A stretch of 64,000 nucleotides of DNA from Lucifuga dentata (taxonomy: Eukaryota; Chordata; Actinopteri; Ophidiiformes; Bythitidae). The stretch lies in the NCBI GenBank assembly GCA_014773175.1, contig VXCM01001497.1, forward strand, positions 224,512 to 288,511, in the 5' to 3' direction. A program made the position numbers and the translations under genes. Shown one piece after another: positions 34,196 through 61,000 of this stretch. The notes beneath the pieces are model-generated. The model did not search any database and was not told the origin of the DNA. It was given only the letters and a program-made list of their open reading frames with translations. How positions within the stretch are numbered: the stretch's first letter is position 1; each line of letters begins with the position of its first letter.

Positions 34196-37100
34196 TCAGT
34201 GCTCCTCTACTCGTGCTAGCCTCCTGTTGCCTGCCTTGGCCACAGTGATGAGGATGATGAAGAAGCAGCCCACAATCCAGATACATGCTACAGACAGCAC
34301 TACTGACATCAGGATATCTGAAACAGATACACAATTTATAAACACGCACTACTGTGAACAGTAGAAAAGCATTATGACGCTTCATAAGGCTTGAAGGTTA
34401 AACAACCCTTGATCATCCATAATGGAGTTATAACAGTAATAAAGAAATGTCAACGCCTAATAGAGAAAAGAATCTTACTGGATTGAGGTCTGTCTGGTAT
34501 TTCAATCCTGATTGGTCCATATGAGAGAAGACCTTGGCTGGGGTCTGCTCTTACCGCTTCTCTCTTACTGATGGAATTACAGTTCTATGAAGAAAAACAC
34601 TCATTTAATAAGACTGAAGGATGGATGGATTAAACAAAATACAGCCTTCTGTCAGTTTTCTGTGCAGTAAACATCACATATACACACATTTAGGCTTTCT
34701 TACAGACATTTTACATCTGGTTATCTGAACCCAGTGCTCCCTAGACTTGTTAAGGTTTCATTCTAATGACTCTTTTGGACTATCAACTGAATTAAAATAT
34801 CATTATCAAACAACAAGAGTCATACAGTTATTTAGTAAAAGCCCCTTTAGGTATACTATTTACAACTTATTACTTTATTTCTAAATATTGTTACTCCAAT
34901 ATTTAGTTTATTTAAAGTCAATGCATTTCAAATGTGCTCATGTGAGTGACAGTATCACTTACTTCAGTGAAAAACCTGAGCTTGTTTTGGTGAGGTCTGT
35001 TAGCTTCTTACTCAATTTCTAACACATTAAGTGTTTTATTTCAATTTTTTTTTAAATTTCCAAGGCAGAGCTAGGCAAGCTCTAAAGGCTTAAAATCCTC
35101 CAATAGTAGAAACTAGGTCCTTTTATTAACTACAATGTTTCAATGAGTCCTTCTTTGAGATGACAAATTTATGTCAAAGGATAATATAAAAAGCTATGAT
35201 GCAGTACCCTACTAACAAGAATGACAAATGAACAGTTAAAAAAAAAAAAAAAANTAAAAAAAAAAAAAAAGAGAGAGAACAAGATTACTGGAACCATGTA
35301 GGCTGCCATGGAACCAGTCACAGAGAGAAAACTCACAGGCACGCAGGATTCATGGTCATCCAGCTCACAAAGTTGCACAGAGCAGTGCAGATAAAGGTCA
35401 TGAGGCTCTGAGATGAACCGGAACATGTCAAAGCTGTAGCGAATGGTGGAACTTTCTCCGTTCCGGCCTGACTGTCCGACAGTTCCGTTAAAAAATGTCA
35501 CGGTGTGGTCCTTCACACAGCTGTGGAGAAAGAAAAAAGAAATGGGATGAGAAGCTCAGAGTGGAAATTGTGTCTGCCAGCCTATATGCAGACATATCTA
35601 TGATAGGACATTAGTAAGTATAATCATTCCAGCTTTAGTGAAAAGGTGATTTGTGAGGATTTCAGATTTCCCACCAACCCATTAAGCAGCAGAACATGAA
35701 GTAATCCCTCTGTAGCGTTGGGTTGAGGAGACTGCGTGGCCCAGCACTCATCGACCCGAAGCAGGAAGAAATCCTCAGGCTCCGTCACCCTCACCTCCAC
35801 ATACACCTGGAATAAATGCAGAGTAAAATTATTCACTGATATATATTCATTATCATTACGATAACTTGCTTAATATTTGGTTGAACAAGTCAAAGACTAA
35901 ATGAATGTTTGCACACCTTGCCTCCGAGTTCAATGGTGGGGGCACTGCTGTAGGCTGTGGTGTAAGTGTGCTCTTTGTACAGCATCATCTGTATCGTAGC
36001 ATCAAGATCATCTACTTGCATCACCATCTCACTGCACCAGAGTCAAGAAAACATACAGTGCAGATTGACTGGTGACTGTGTTTTAAAATAATGCTCTAAA
36101 TCCTCTTCATGAACTGATCCAAGGGATGCAAAATGAAACAGATTACAACTCAAGTCTTGCATGAGCGTTATAGAGATGCAGACTAAATACTAATCTTACA
36201 AGAAATGATTGACTTGAATTTACAAAACTTAATGAACAGTTAAATCTCATGAGTCCATCACGGACTTTCTCAACAGCTGCATAAAAAAATATTGTGGAAA
36301 ATGCTTTTACATTAAAGCATAGACGTGCAGTATCTATTATGGCTGCGGGAGATTTTAGACAGCAGCTGTATCTCAATTCAGGAGCAGGATCCTATATGGT
36401 TCATATTTTATTTAAAGTGAAAACGTCACAGTGGACCAGACCATTTTGTTTTGGGATGAACCTCTGATTCAACTGGATCCTCTACAGGACCCACCTTTGC
36501 CAGTGGGTTCTCCAGAGTGTCCTGCAGCTGAGTTGGGGGACAGTTAATGAGTGAAGTGAGGAGGGCATTGTAGGTGCCTGGTAAGATTTTCAGCATCCTT
36601 TTCACCATCACATCATGGTTATGTGGTTCTCCTTCTTTCAGAAGCAGAGGATCAAAGCGTCCCAAAAGACAAGCCAAGAATGAAAACAGCAGTAATGTCA
36701 TAGGCAGAAAGGACACTGCACCCACTTTTGCAGGTTGGGACTAACATTTCTCACCTGGAAAAGGGGACAACTGGGAAAGGTAGACTGACTGTTCTGATGT
36801 ATGGATAGACGCATCTGTAATCCATCTTAATGACTGGATCTCTGATGATGTTTCCAGTAACCTGAGGGTCTGATAGCAGACTCAGGGAATATGAGATGTG
36901 AGTGAAGTTTTTCTGTGGAAGTAAGAAAACACAAAGTGAGACCTTTCCTATTCATATTTATCATTTAAAGTCTAAGACAAGTATTTACTCTCAACTAAAT
37001 CTTCATTTGCCAGATGATAAAGTTCCAGTAGTACCTTCAGTGGCTTCCCTCCACAGGTTAGATATCTGTCTTTAGATATCCTTGCTATGTAGAATGGCAC

Positions 37101-37975
37101 ACCACCAATGACCTCTCTCTGTACACCACAGGATCTGTTGGGTAAATGCAGGGCCTCCAGAGGCACGTTGTAATAGTGAAAGAAATCTTCCACCACCCTG
37201 ATGATTATGTAGTCTTTACCACAACTAACTTTGACATGCGCATCTGTAAAAATAATAAAATCAAAGGAGGAAACACAGGATGTAATTGCAGAAAATATCC
37301 TTATTTCAACAGAAAGAAATAATATCAGGGAGCATTTGACAATTCAAAGATGCTTTTGTGAATTGAAAGGACATTAAATACCTTTGTCACAGTGATCTGA
37401 ATAATATCCTGTGGCACATTTGCAGTGTCTTTGATCTTTGGACAGAATACACCTGGAGGGGTCAGTGCAATCCTCCACACTGCAGATTCCTGCAAGGATC
37501 CAGTGTATTTAATAAACCTTGAAATTCTTTAAGCTCTTAAACTTTAAATTTTATTGTTTAAAAATTTCTTTTAACCTTTTTATGTTTCATTGATTCTATT
37601 TAATTTTATGTCTTTTCAAGTACTTTGGATTGCCTTTATGTGAGCATGGTGCTTTATAAATAAACTTGCCTTGCCTAAAACACACTTTAGTCAGGACACA
37701 CGTTTAATTACGGTTTAAATATACTTACCCAAAACACCGTGACCCGCAAATCCGAGAACCACCAGGAGTAGCTGAAGAATGAATATTTCCACTTTAAATG
37801 TGTAAAATGTTTTTTTTCCCTCGTTTTTTTAACTATTTTTTCAATTTAGCTCGACCACGACAAAACAGCACCTCAGACGCAAACACAACCTGTTGCATTA
37901 ATTATTAGATTTTAATTTAAGCTTCTGAAATTAAAAACCGCTATTGACACCCACCTTTAAGCTGACTGGAATCAT
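34196..37975 (-). CDS. EGF plus ZP-domain type I membrane protein (uromodulin/ZPLD1-like)
   Basis: Ten phase-matched exons: 37975-37955, 37771-37729, 37489-37382, 37243-37035, 36912-36755, 36031-35917, 35806-35679, 35520-35337, 34584-34479, 34317-34196; 397 residues. Signal peptide MIPVSLKLLLVVLGFAGHG spans the first two exons. An EGF-like module follows (CSVEDCTDPSRC to CKCATGYYSDHC). ZP-N begins VKVSCGKDY and includes SCGVQ and YLTCGG; ZP-C includes RVDECWATQ, NGCVKDH and LHCSVQLCELDDHESC. Then come a dibasic SKREAVR, a hydrophobic patch GLLSYGPIRIE typical of the ZP external patch, a transmembrane helix (MSVVLSVACIWIVGCFFII) and a 15-residue basic tail. ZP modules polymerise into extracellular filaments after cleavage near the membrane. 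A canonical furin R-X-K/R-R site is not seen, so the protease is uncertain. Which ZP family member this is cannot be settled by eye. Confidence 0.9.
35238..35270. repeat. A-run with single N
   Basis: A homopolymer broken by N inside the ZP-gene intron just 3' of the exon at 35337. Assembly join at a homopolymer. Confidence 0.7.
36426..36725 (-). CDS. Unassigned 99-residue open frame in a ZP-gene intron
   Basis: The frame starts MGAVSFLPMTLLLFSFLACL, which looks like a signal peptide, and continues with mixed polar sequence (KEGEPHNHDVMVKRMLKIL, PPTQLQDTLENPLAKV) to a stop. Composition is not low-complexity. It lies between ZP exons 36755 and 36031 on the same strand. I do not recognise it. 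It could be a small secreted protein, a retropseudogene fragment or a chance open frame. Confidence 0.2.
   Translation of the reverse strand: MGAVSFLPMTLLLFSFLACLLGRFDPLLLKEGEPHNHDVMVKRMLKILPGTYNALLTSLINCPPTQLQDTLENPLAKVGPVEDPVESEVHPKTKWSGPL
37605..37677 (+). repeat. L2-type LINE/SINE tail
   Basis: Short tail ending GTGCTTTATAAATAAACTTG followed by CCTTGCCT, the usual fish L2/SINE 3' terminus, in a ZP-gene intron. Confidence 0.5.
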
Positions 37976-38619
37976 GTTGGCGACTTTGATAGTTGTGAGT
38001 AAAACAAATCTTGGTTTTAAAGGTGAAAGGTGCAGATAAACGCGATGTTCTCCTGTTTCACACCTTCTGCCTCGAATTAACGAACACCTGCTCTGTCTGC
38101 GCTGATTAGTGCAGCCTTTCTATTTCTGCATAAAAACTCATTCTGAGAAAGTTTTTTTCTGATCCCACGAGATTCTCATGAGAAATATAGATTTTATAAA
38201 TAGCCCGGCTACATGGGCTTCGTTTAGACATTTTTTTCTCCTTCTTGCAACGTTATTGCAGTGTGACTTAAGCCTAAACAAGGTGCAATCTGAAATGTCA
38301 TCAACAAAATTCAAAGCAGGTTTAATTACCTGTTATCGCTCTCAAATTGATTGATTAGACAACAATTGAGTCAAAGTTATTAATGTTTTCTGGTAGCAGG
38401 AAACAGTCCTATATTGTTAACACATAATGCTGATTTTTATTTATTTTTAATCATAAAGCCAAACTTTTTATTTACATGATTGTAGCACAAATTTTAAAAG
38501 GTGAAAGAATTAAAGCCTGCAGGCTTTAAAATTATGTGACTGACATTAACAACGGCTGCATTCAATTTAATGCAACGCTGCAGCTTGATTGAATAAATGG
38601 AATGGAGCCATTTTTAAAG

Positions 38620-39214
38620 TTAAAGGACCATGCCGTCATTTTGCATGTTTGAGGTTAAATAGTAAATTTTCATATGTGTAACGTTACTGACAATCATTTC
38701 CCACTGGAAGAGTGAATTTATTTTTTTATTTTCCTACCTTCCAGACTGACATTGGTTTCAGTTCATTCTGGTACGCTATTAAAATCAACTTGTTGATACT
38801 TGAAACATTATTGGGATAGGTAATCCATTGTTGCAAACGAGACGTATATTCAGCTTTTTTTCAAAGTTATGTAATTTTACCATTTAAGCACAATAAAAGG
38901 TGTGAAGTGAATGTATGCAGTGAATGTATACTATATTCCCCAGTGAATTCCACTGGGGAATATAGTCCCAAAAGAAAACCTGGGTTTATCGAAAAATTTA
39001 CATGACCTAGACTTCATAAGGCTGCGTAACTATTGGCAGGCCAAACATCAATGTTTAAGGTGGATGTATCGCTTGGATATTTGGTTTTGAAAGATTAAGA
39101 GGTTTTATATCAGGAAAGCTGAAATACAGTTTTATCCTTTGGGAAATAATTGTCAGTAATGTAACATAAATATATTAGTCTCAAACATGCAAAATGGCCA
39201 CCATGGCCCTTTAA
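38620..39214. mobile_element. TTAA-flanked inverted-repeat element, copy 2 (595 bp, inverted)
   Basis: Bounded by TTAAAGGACCATG and GGCCCTTTAA, same family as 30718-31310 but in opposite orientation (its left end matches the right end of copy 1). It contains the family's internal TTTCAGTTCATTCTGG and ACTTGTTGATACTTGAAAC segments. A 16-bp perfect hairpin sits near the middle at 38930-38966. Confidence 0.75.
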
Positions 39215-40137
39215 AGGAATACACAAATGAAATGATGAACGTATCTGTGCTTTTTCTGTCTCAAAATGTTTAATGTCAGGAAGGCTGCTACTGCATTTAT
39301 CTCATGTGATTTTCAATTAGACCAGCAGGAAGCATAAATGAGATTAAATGTAGTTTTTACTTTCAGTATGTCTTTTATTTTAATAATGTGAAAAATAGCA
39401 TAAGATAGCATCAGTGTGGTTTGAGGTAATATTTCAAGCCTCTACTTTAACATTTTTCTGGCAAATAAGCAAAAACCAAAAAGTGTTGCGTTGATTAGAA
39501 CATATCAGTGATAACAATTATAACCTACTCAAAATGTTAAAGGAACATGTTTTCACACATATTGGTCATTATTTTTCCTGGATGCCAAATGACCATCATA
39601 CCAGTGACATTAACATTCTTGTGCTGACTCACTTTGGTTGACTTTTGGTATGCCTGACTTTGGATTTAAAATGTCATCTCTTAATACTGATAATAATTTA
39701 AGTTGACCTAACATATTTTAACACAACATAAGTTTCTTGATATTACCTGGAGTCTAGAATAAAAAGATGATTTTCAAAAATTAATAAACCAGATTTACCT
39801 GTTTTTGCAAATGAACTCTTCAGTTCTGTATTTCATGCACAGCTAAACATAAAGGACAGGGATTATGAATGTCAAACAAATGTTATTTCCCTTGAATAAG
39901 CATCAAATCAGAGCTGCTGCTGCCACAGACACTGTCAAAAACAGAAGGAAATCAGTTTATTTCAGTTTTTTTCCTCCCATTCAGGGCAACAGCATGACTT
40001 TGCCACAATAACTGTATATTTTACATAGTAAAACACAATGTAAGAATAAATAACAGTATCAGTGTACACACATCACTGAAACCAGACTCCAGGTGCATTC
40101 ATCATTGTTTAGATAATCTACCAAAAATGAAACACTG

Positions 40138-40168
<31 letters not shown>

Positions 40169-40284
40169 AAATTCTATTTTTGTGATGAGTTTTCTTGTTA
40201 CAACAAAATATAACACATTTTATTTCATTTCAGGCCTTGCAGCATGTCCTTTGTGGCATCGTGCAGCCATCGTCTCGCTGGCAG

Positions 40285-40372
40285 TGGTGCAGTGCCACCC
40301 TGGTGTTGTGAAATAGCCGGGTTATTGAAGATGTCTGTCATCGGCCTGATTCACAACACCAGCTGCAGCACA
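40285..40372 (-). ncRNA. mir138-2: microRNA precursor mir-138 (mir-138-2 locus)
   Basis: On the minus strand the 5' arm, 40364-40342, contains AGCTGGTGTTGTGAATCAGG, identical to the start of miR-138-5p. The 3' arm, 40317-40298, reads GCTATTTCACAACACCAGGG, the miR-138-3p form of the mir-138-2 locus. The arms pair as a hairpin with a loop of about 24 nt that includes AATAACCCGG. miR-138 is a neuron-enriched vertebrate microRNA. Human MIR138-2 lies just downstream of NUP93 on the same strand; here the hairpin is 2.9 kb downstream of nup93 on the same strand. I am confident of identity from the mature sequence; precursor ends are approximate. Confidence 0.95.
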
Positions 40373-41399
40373 CACACCTGAGAGGCCGGTCCTCTAGCTG
40401 CTGATAAAACACACACACAGAGCAGGAAGATCTGTTGGAGGGCATCAGAATTAAAGGTTAAAAAAAAAAAAAAAAAAAANAAAAAAAAAAAAAAAAAAAA
40501 GATTAACAGTGAGGGGAACAATCATCCACTGGAAATGTATTGACAGATAATAAAAATTTCAAAGGTCATTTGTCTGCAGCAGACACTGATCAACCACTTG
40601 TGACTGATTATTCAGATTATTATCTGCTTTTAAGTGATGATGTCTAATTTGTGCTCACAGGGTGAAGGTCATAACACTTTCCTCAGCTTTTTAAATTTTC
40701 TCCAAGAAAAATAATTGTCCTGCAATTTATGTATTGAGTGAAAAAAAAAAAACATACGGAAAAAAATATTAAAAAACTAGGCCCTAGTCTGATCATGAGC
40801 AAGAACTAGGAAACACGAAATGTCACTGACTTGTTTTTGATAATAAATTAACGCTTTGCACTGGGACCTTTCAGTTTGTTTCGTGTTGATCTGTTATTGT
40901 GGCTGATGCAGGCTTAACTTAACTATTACCAGGGGAAATGGCAAATAAAAGACACATTTGGACAATGGAGTTAGACTGGCTCTTATGTTGTCTTTCACCA
41001 GACACAATGAAAACTAAGACACTCATCACAGCCCGTACCTCTGCCAAGACCAAACAAAAATTGTTCTAATAATATACCTATCTAAGAGAAAGAAACAACT
41101 ATAATAAATACAGCAAAACCGTTTCCATGTTACTGAATCTCATCATCTCAGCTAGTTAGTGGTTGTTGCATTTTTCTATCAGGTTGTCAATGTACAATAA
41201 TTCCATTAATGTGTCCATTGTACAAGCATATATTCTAGTCTGTCAGATCTGGATAAAGATTATATTGTATTAATTGTGCTGTGATAAATATGCCAGATTT
41301 TTTTTTTTTCCCCCATTGAGATTGGTGTATTACTTGAAGAAATTGAGAAATATACTAGCAAGCTCTCTATCTCACAATGCTAGAAATCATTATAAAGAA

Positions 41400-41530
41400 A
41401 ACCTGGATTTGCGAGAAAATTTTATGGGTTCTTCCATGGATCATGCACCACCCTTTTACCAAGTTTTGTCAAAATTAGTTCATAGCTTCCTGAGTAATTC
41501 TGCTGATAATCAAACAAAGCAACAGCGAGC
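41400..41530 (+). repeat. RTE-type LINE 3' tail
   Basis: The stretch TTCTTCCATGGATCATGCAC, then CACCCTTTTACCAAGTTTTGT, CATAGCTTCCTGAGTAATTC and TGCTGATAATCAAACAAA follows the well-known conserved RTE-like tail of fish and other vertebrates. The open frame across it is a by-product. Confidence 0.55.
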
Positions 41531-41946
41531 TGAGGTAAAGAATGTGAATCTTAATCTGGTACAAACTGCTTTCAACGAGTGAAAAAAATAAAGTGATATA
41601 TGACTCGTTGACAGAATAACTATTTTGCTATTTGATGTTGGTAGCCACCATAAACAGTGATTTACTCATGTCATCATGTATCAGGGGATTCTAGGCTTTT
41701 AGCATGTTAGTACGTTTCTGGAGGGTATTGCTGGGTCTGTGCTGCAGAAAGCAGGTAGTTGCAGAAAAGGGACACCAGCATGGCTGCCACAGCTCTTGGC
41801 CCAGCTTTATCTGTGGCCCTGGATGAACTCGTACAGTATGTGGAGCAGCCAAGACAGAATGAGCCTCCATCTGTGTTCTCTAAGGCCAGACTGAGGGACA
41901 GAGAGACTGAGCCATAAAAATAAAACACTCAGCACGGGGGGGGGGN

Positions 41947-41984
<38 letters not shown>

Positions 41985-42925
41985 CTCACTTCACATTTTC
42001 CACTCTAGTTTTCAAAATCAAATTTTACTTAAATGGCTGATCAACATGGATGTTTTTAATTGTTCATTACCCCAGAAATCATCCCTCCGATATAGAGATT
42101 GACAGAAATACTCCTCCAGGTTTTAGGTCGAGTCCAAACTAACCAGCCATCTGCCAAGGGACAGAATGTCACACATACTGTAGTACAGCCCGTGGAAAAA
42201 CAACATGGTGACAGCATAAGGAACAGACACTGCATTGTGAAAAGGAGTTGTTCATCACTCGCCTGAGTGAAATGGAGGTAAGTGAAATATCCATATGCTC
42301 ACTAGTTGGTGTCTTATCTAGGAACTAAAAATCCTTCACAGCTCACTGGGAGCACTTCACTCTGTGGGAGAAAGGTGATTGTCTTCTTTCTCTAATCTCA
42401 CTTTTTTCACTCAACACTTTTCTGCGTAATCCAACAAGCAACCACAATGATCTTTCCCTCCAAAGCATCTGCATTCTGATTACCCTGTTTGTATTATACA
42501 TGAAAAGAAACGATAGATTTAGAAAGACAAATAGCAACAGAAATCATAGAGGACAGCATGTCTTTCCTTACAAAGCCATCCAGACTGAGTTCACAGGGAT
42601 ATTTAGTCCCTAATGGAACACATCCACCAATGCACCTGAGAGCAGTCTGAATGGCTGTAACATAATGAGACTGCTGCAGGAGATTTCCTTAAAAGTGAGA
42701 TAGATGATCTGAGATGTAGTGGAAACGTAACAGACAAGATGGAGCGCTGTGGTGTTTCTCTCACTTTGTCTTAGAATGGAAATCAAACACTTCACCGACT
42801 ACTCTGAGCAAGCACAGACAAAAAAACAATGACTTTAAAATAAACACATATGAAGGAACAAAGTGTAAACAAAATCAACATGGAGTGTAAAAACAAAAAA
42901 AGACAACTGAAAAGCAAACTTATCT

Positions 42926-42931
42926 TTTATT
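42926..42931 (-). terminator. Candidate nup93 poly(A) signal
   Basis: AATAAA on the minus strand about 306 nt after the nup93 stop codon. Confidence 0.45.
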
Positions 42932-43017
42932 CCAAATCATTAAGGATACAAATATGAAACGGCAAAATAGGAAAAAGAGCAGATAAGAACAGGCTGACAA
43001 TTAACAGGAACCCAGAC

Positions 43018-43018
<1 letters not shown>

Positions 43019-43056
<38 letters not shown>
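43019..43056. repeat. (TG)n tract in the nup93 3' UTR
   Basis: On the transcript strand this is a (CA)n tract between the stop codon and the candidate poly(A) signal. Confidence 0.85.
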
Positions 43057-43057
<1 letters not shown>

Positions 43058-43170
43058 GATGGATGTAGTTGTCTATAAAAAAAAAATAATAATAAAATAG
43101 CCAATGAGAGATGTGGTGTAATTATGTTTCTGCAGCCAGCCATATGATTTTTGCTTGTAATTGCAGTAGC

Positions 43171-43171
43171 T

Positions 43172-43229
<58 letters not shown>
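43171..43229. repeat. (TG)n tract beginning 7 nt after the nup93 stop
   Basis: A near-perfect tract of about 29 units, (CA)n on the mRNA, begins almost directly after the nup93 stop codon. Confidence 0.9.
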
Positions 43230-43231
<2 letters not shown>

Positions 43232-43236
43232 TCCTT

Positions 43237-58098
<14,862 letters not shown>

Positions 58099-61000
58099 CT
58101 GTGGAGGGACAGAGAAGAGCCGTGAAAGGAAACGCGAAGAGGAAAGACAAACAGAGAGAATGCAAGAGACATGAGTCTGACTGGTGAGGCTGAAATCAAA
58201 CTGAGATAAACAATATGCATTGATTTCTGGAGAACAGATTTAGCAGGTGCACTATCATTTGCTCCACAGGAGATAAAAACTGCTTCTCAATTTTGCATCG
58301 AATTTTCTCTCCCTTTCACTGATGTGCACTCTGCAGTCTCGTGCACTGTCACATATGGATGCTCCAATTATTCACTTTTCTGCCCAGATGTATAGGCAAA
58401 CTGGGCGAGTGTCCATGCTTCGAGCTATCCTAATTTGTCATACACCGTTTTGCTGTGAGACGGCACTCAGCAAAGCCTCCATTTTGGTGTCGTCTTAAGA
58501 TGGCTGCCCCTGAAAAATATTCTACCCCTCTCCTCTGGCTCTTCCTCTGAAAAACTGCAATTATTCACACCCTACTCAAGTAACAGTAAAACTACCTACC
58601 CTATACACAAGTGCTGAGCTGTCAAGTGGCACTTACAGTATAACCGGAACAGGAGAGTACGTAAGCGCACTCTTCATAACTGCAGTCAGTAACGTGCATG
58701 AGGGACAGCCATCTTGAGAAAATTCAAAAATGGAGGATATTCTGTATGTGTTCTTTCTCTCAGTCATTTACAATTAAAAAGATTGGGTCGCTAGCAGATT
58801 TTGACCATTTTAGCAAGGTTTGGCCATTAAAACAATGCATATTCACTGTTAAAACCAGTGCTGCTGTCTCACTACCTTTGTTACAATGCTTTTTTTTTTT
58901 TTTTTTTTACTAGTTGCTGATTTATGGGACAACACAACTGCTAAAACATCTTGCTATGTATAAATACACTTTCCTCAATGTCAATTATAATATTGTAGGT
59001 CCTCACAACACAAGAAAAAGTCCTGAGATGGACTGCAACATTCTTTTATTTTACATAACCATCGGGCTTCTACCCCTAATAACAACAGGACTAGGACGAT
59101 ATGAGTATTTTTATTTATGTTTTTAAATAATCAGTACATAATTTTAAACAATTCTGTTAGTTATGTTCCCTTCTTTAACTGATAACTGCACATACTCTCT
59201 GAAACAGATTCTTGACCACTTCATGTAGTTCACATTCTTGCCAGTAGAGGCACCAATGCTGATGACGCCGTGTTAAGCTACTGCTACAGCGGCTGCTCCT
59301 TCATGATGAAGATTTCCCCCAGCAAATGACTGGAAGAGTTTTATTGTGATATATGGGAATTGTTGAGTTCAACACTGAACTTACAGACCAGCTGAGACCA
59401 TTATAAATTTGTAATATACTTTTAGCTTTGATTTCATCATCCATTTAATTTATAAAGTCAGATCTGTGTGGAAAGCATTTCTTTTCCTGCATGAAAACAA
59501 CTCTTCTTAATTATAAATATTGCAGAATTAAAAGTATGTTAATAATTCTTCCCATCCCTGCATGATATCATATTAGAATGGCAGGAAGTTGTTCCATCAT
59601 CCATCCAATTGTTCCACTGCTAATAGTTTTAACACCAGCTTTCTTTCCAACACATCTGCCTCCCTGCCATATCTGCTTTCTGCCGCATCTGCTTTAGTTC
59701 CTCGTTCCTCTCAGAGATACATCAAAAAGACGTGAATTATGACGCAAACCAACCACCACTCTGGTGAGTGTTGGTTTTAGTTTTTGAATATTAGGTTATT
59801 GATAATTTCTGTTACTTGAAATTGTTGGTTATTTTTTAATCCTTTACTACCTAAGGCGTTTTTCAGCAATTTCCGCCTAAATTGCACGGTGACTGAAAAA
59901 AAAAAAAAAAAAAAAACCTATATAATGGTTTAAGATACTGATTTGCTACTGGATTCAGATTTGATTAAATGTAATTAGTATCATGTAGAAGTCAGACTGC
60001 TGTGTTTTTGCAGTAATTGTGGGCAAATGTTTGCTAGATACATGAGTGATTTATGCGTTCAAAAGGTTGAGAAACAGCATTCATTCACGTCACTAGGGAC
60101 AAAAACTGAAAGGCAAGCCTCACGTTCCTTTATATTTATGTCTAGAAAGCAAAACAAAAAGCAATATTAGAGAGGTAAAAAATTCAGTCAATGTGTTCCT
60201 ATGTACTGGGCTAATTCTCTTTTATTGTCATAATGCAGTATATGGTTCTCTTCTACACATGGCAGAAATTATGTTTATGTCAGTGAAAAGCAGTTTATTT
60301 TGTGTAATAATTGTTCTGTTCTGCAGGCGCGCAGCATGACATTATCTGCCATCATTCAGCTGAACCTATGAGGTCTAACTTACTGCCTTAGTGAAAGCTT
60401 TATACTTCATTTCTAATGGACTCCATTATGGTAGATAAGCGATTTTCCAATTTCTCCCCCTTTTTTTGACCTCTGAATTCTCCCCCCTGTTTATTCTTGG
60501 TCTCCCTCCTCCCTCGCTCCATCTCACTCTCTTCCCAGGAGAGGGTGAGAATAGGTCTATATTTAACCACTCTAACCAGAGGAGTGCTCAGGTCAATGCT
60601 CACTGGAGAGCTGCACTGGATAAAGGAATATAGAATAGAATAGGATAGAACAGAATAGAACAGAACAGAATAGGCCCTGATTTGTCTTCCAGTACATCAG
60701 AAGAAGGAAGTGATGCACCATCTGTATCCTAAAAACTTTTTGGATAACTGTGATGGGAATAGGCAGCCAAGTTGTGGCCTCAGCATTTTTGCCTTAACTG
60801 AAGAACAGGCAGCAACAAATTTTTCATTGCTGTCATTTTGTTGCCTCTTGCCAGCTTTACTGCCTGTAGAACACTATTCATGCCAAATGTAAATTGGTAA
60901 TTTAGCCAAAGCTTATAACTAATTATTTCTACTATATTATAAATGTATAGTCACTATTCACTGCAGCTTTTAATGCTGTCAATGTCATTTTTTGGCCTCA

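Larger units (their letters stand above)
37976..42925. other. Intergenic region between the ZP gene and nup93
   Basis: Besides mir-138 and the TTAA element, this holds A-runs at 40139-40165, 40460-40500 (with N) and 41946-41981 (with N), and an RTE-like tail at 41400-41530. The primary mir-138 transcript presumably occupies part of it. No protein-coding exon is recognisable. Confidence 0.6.

Noticed and set aside
41274..41582. 102-residue plus-strand frame
   Set aside because: It overlaps a conserved RTE-type LINE tail that is non-coding in its known copies.
60400..60603. Minus-strand frame rich in Glu/Lys/Arg, considered as an N-terminal nup93 exon
   Set aside because: No match to the conserved Nup93 N-terminus and no acceptor/donor pair in phase.
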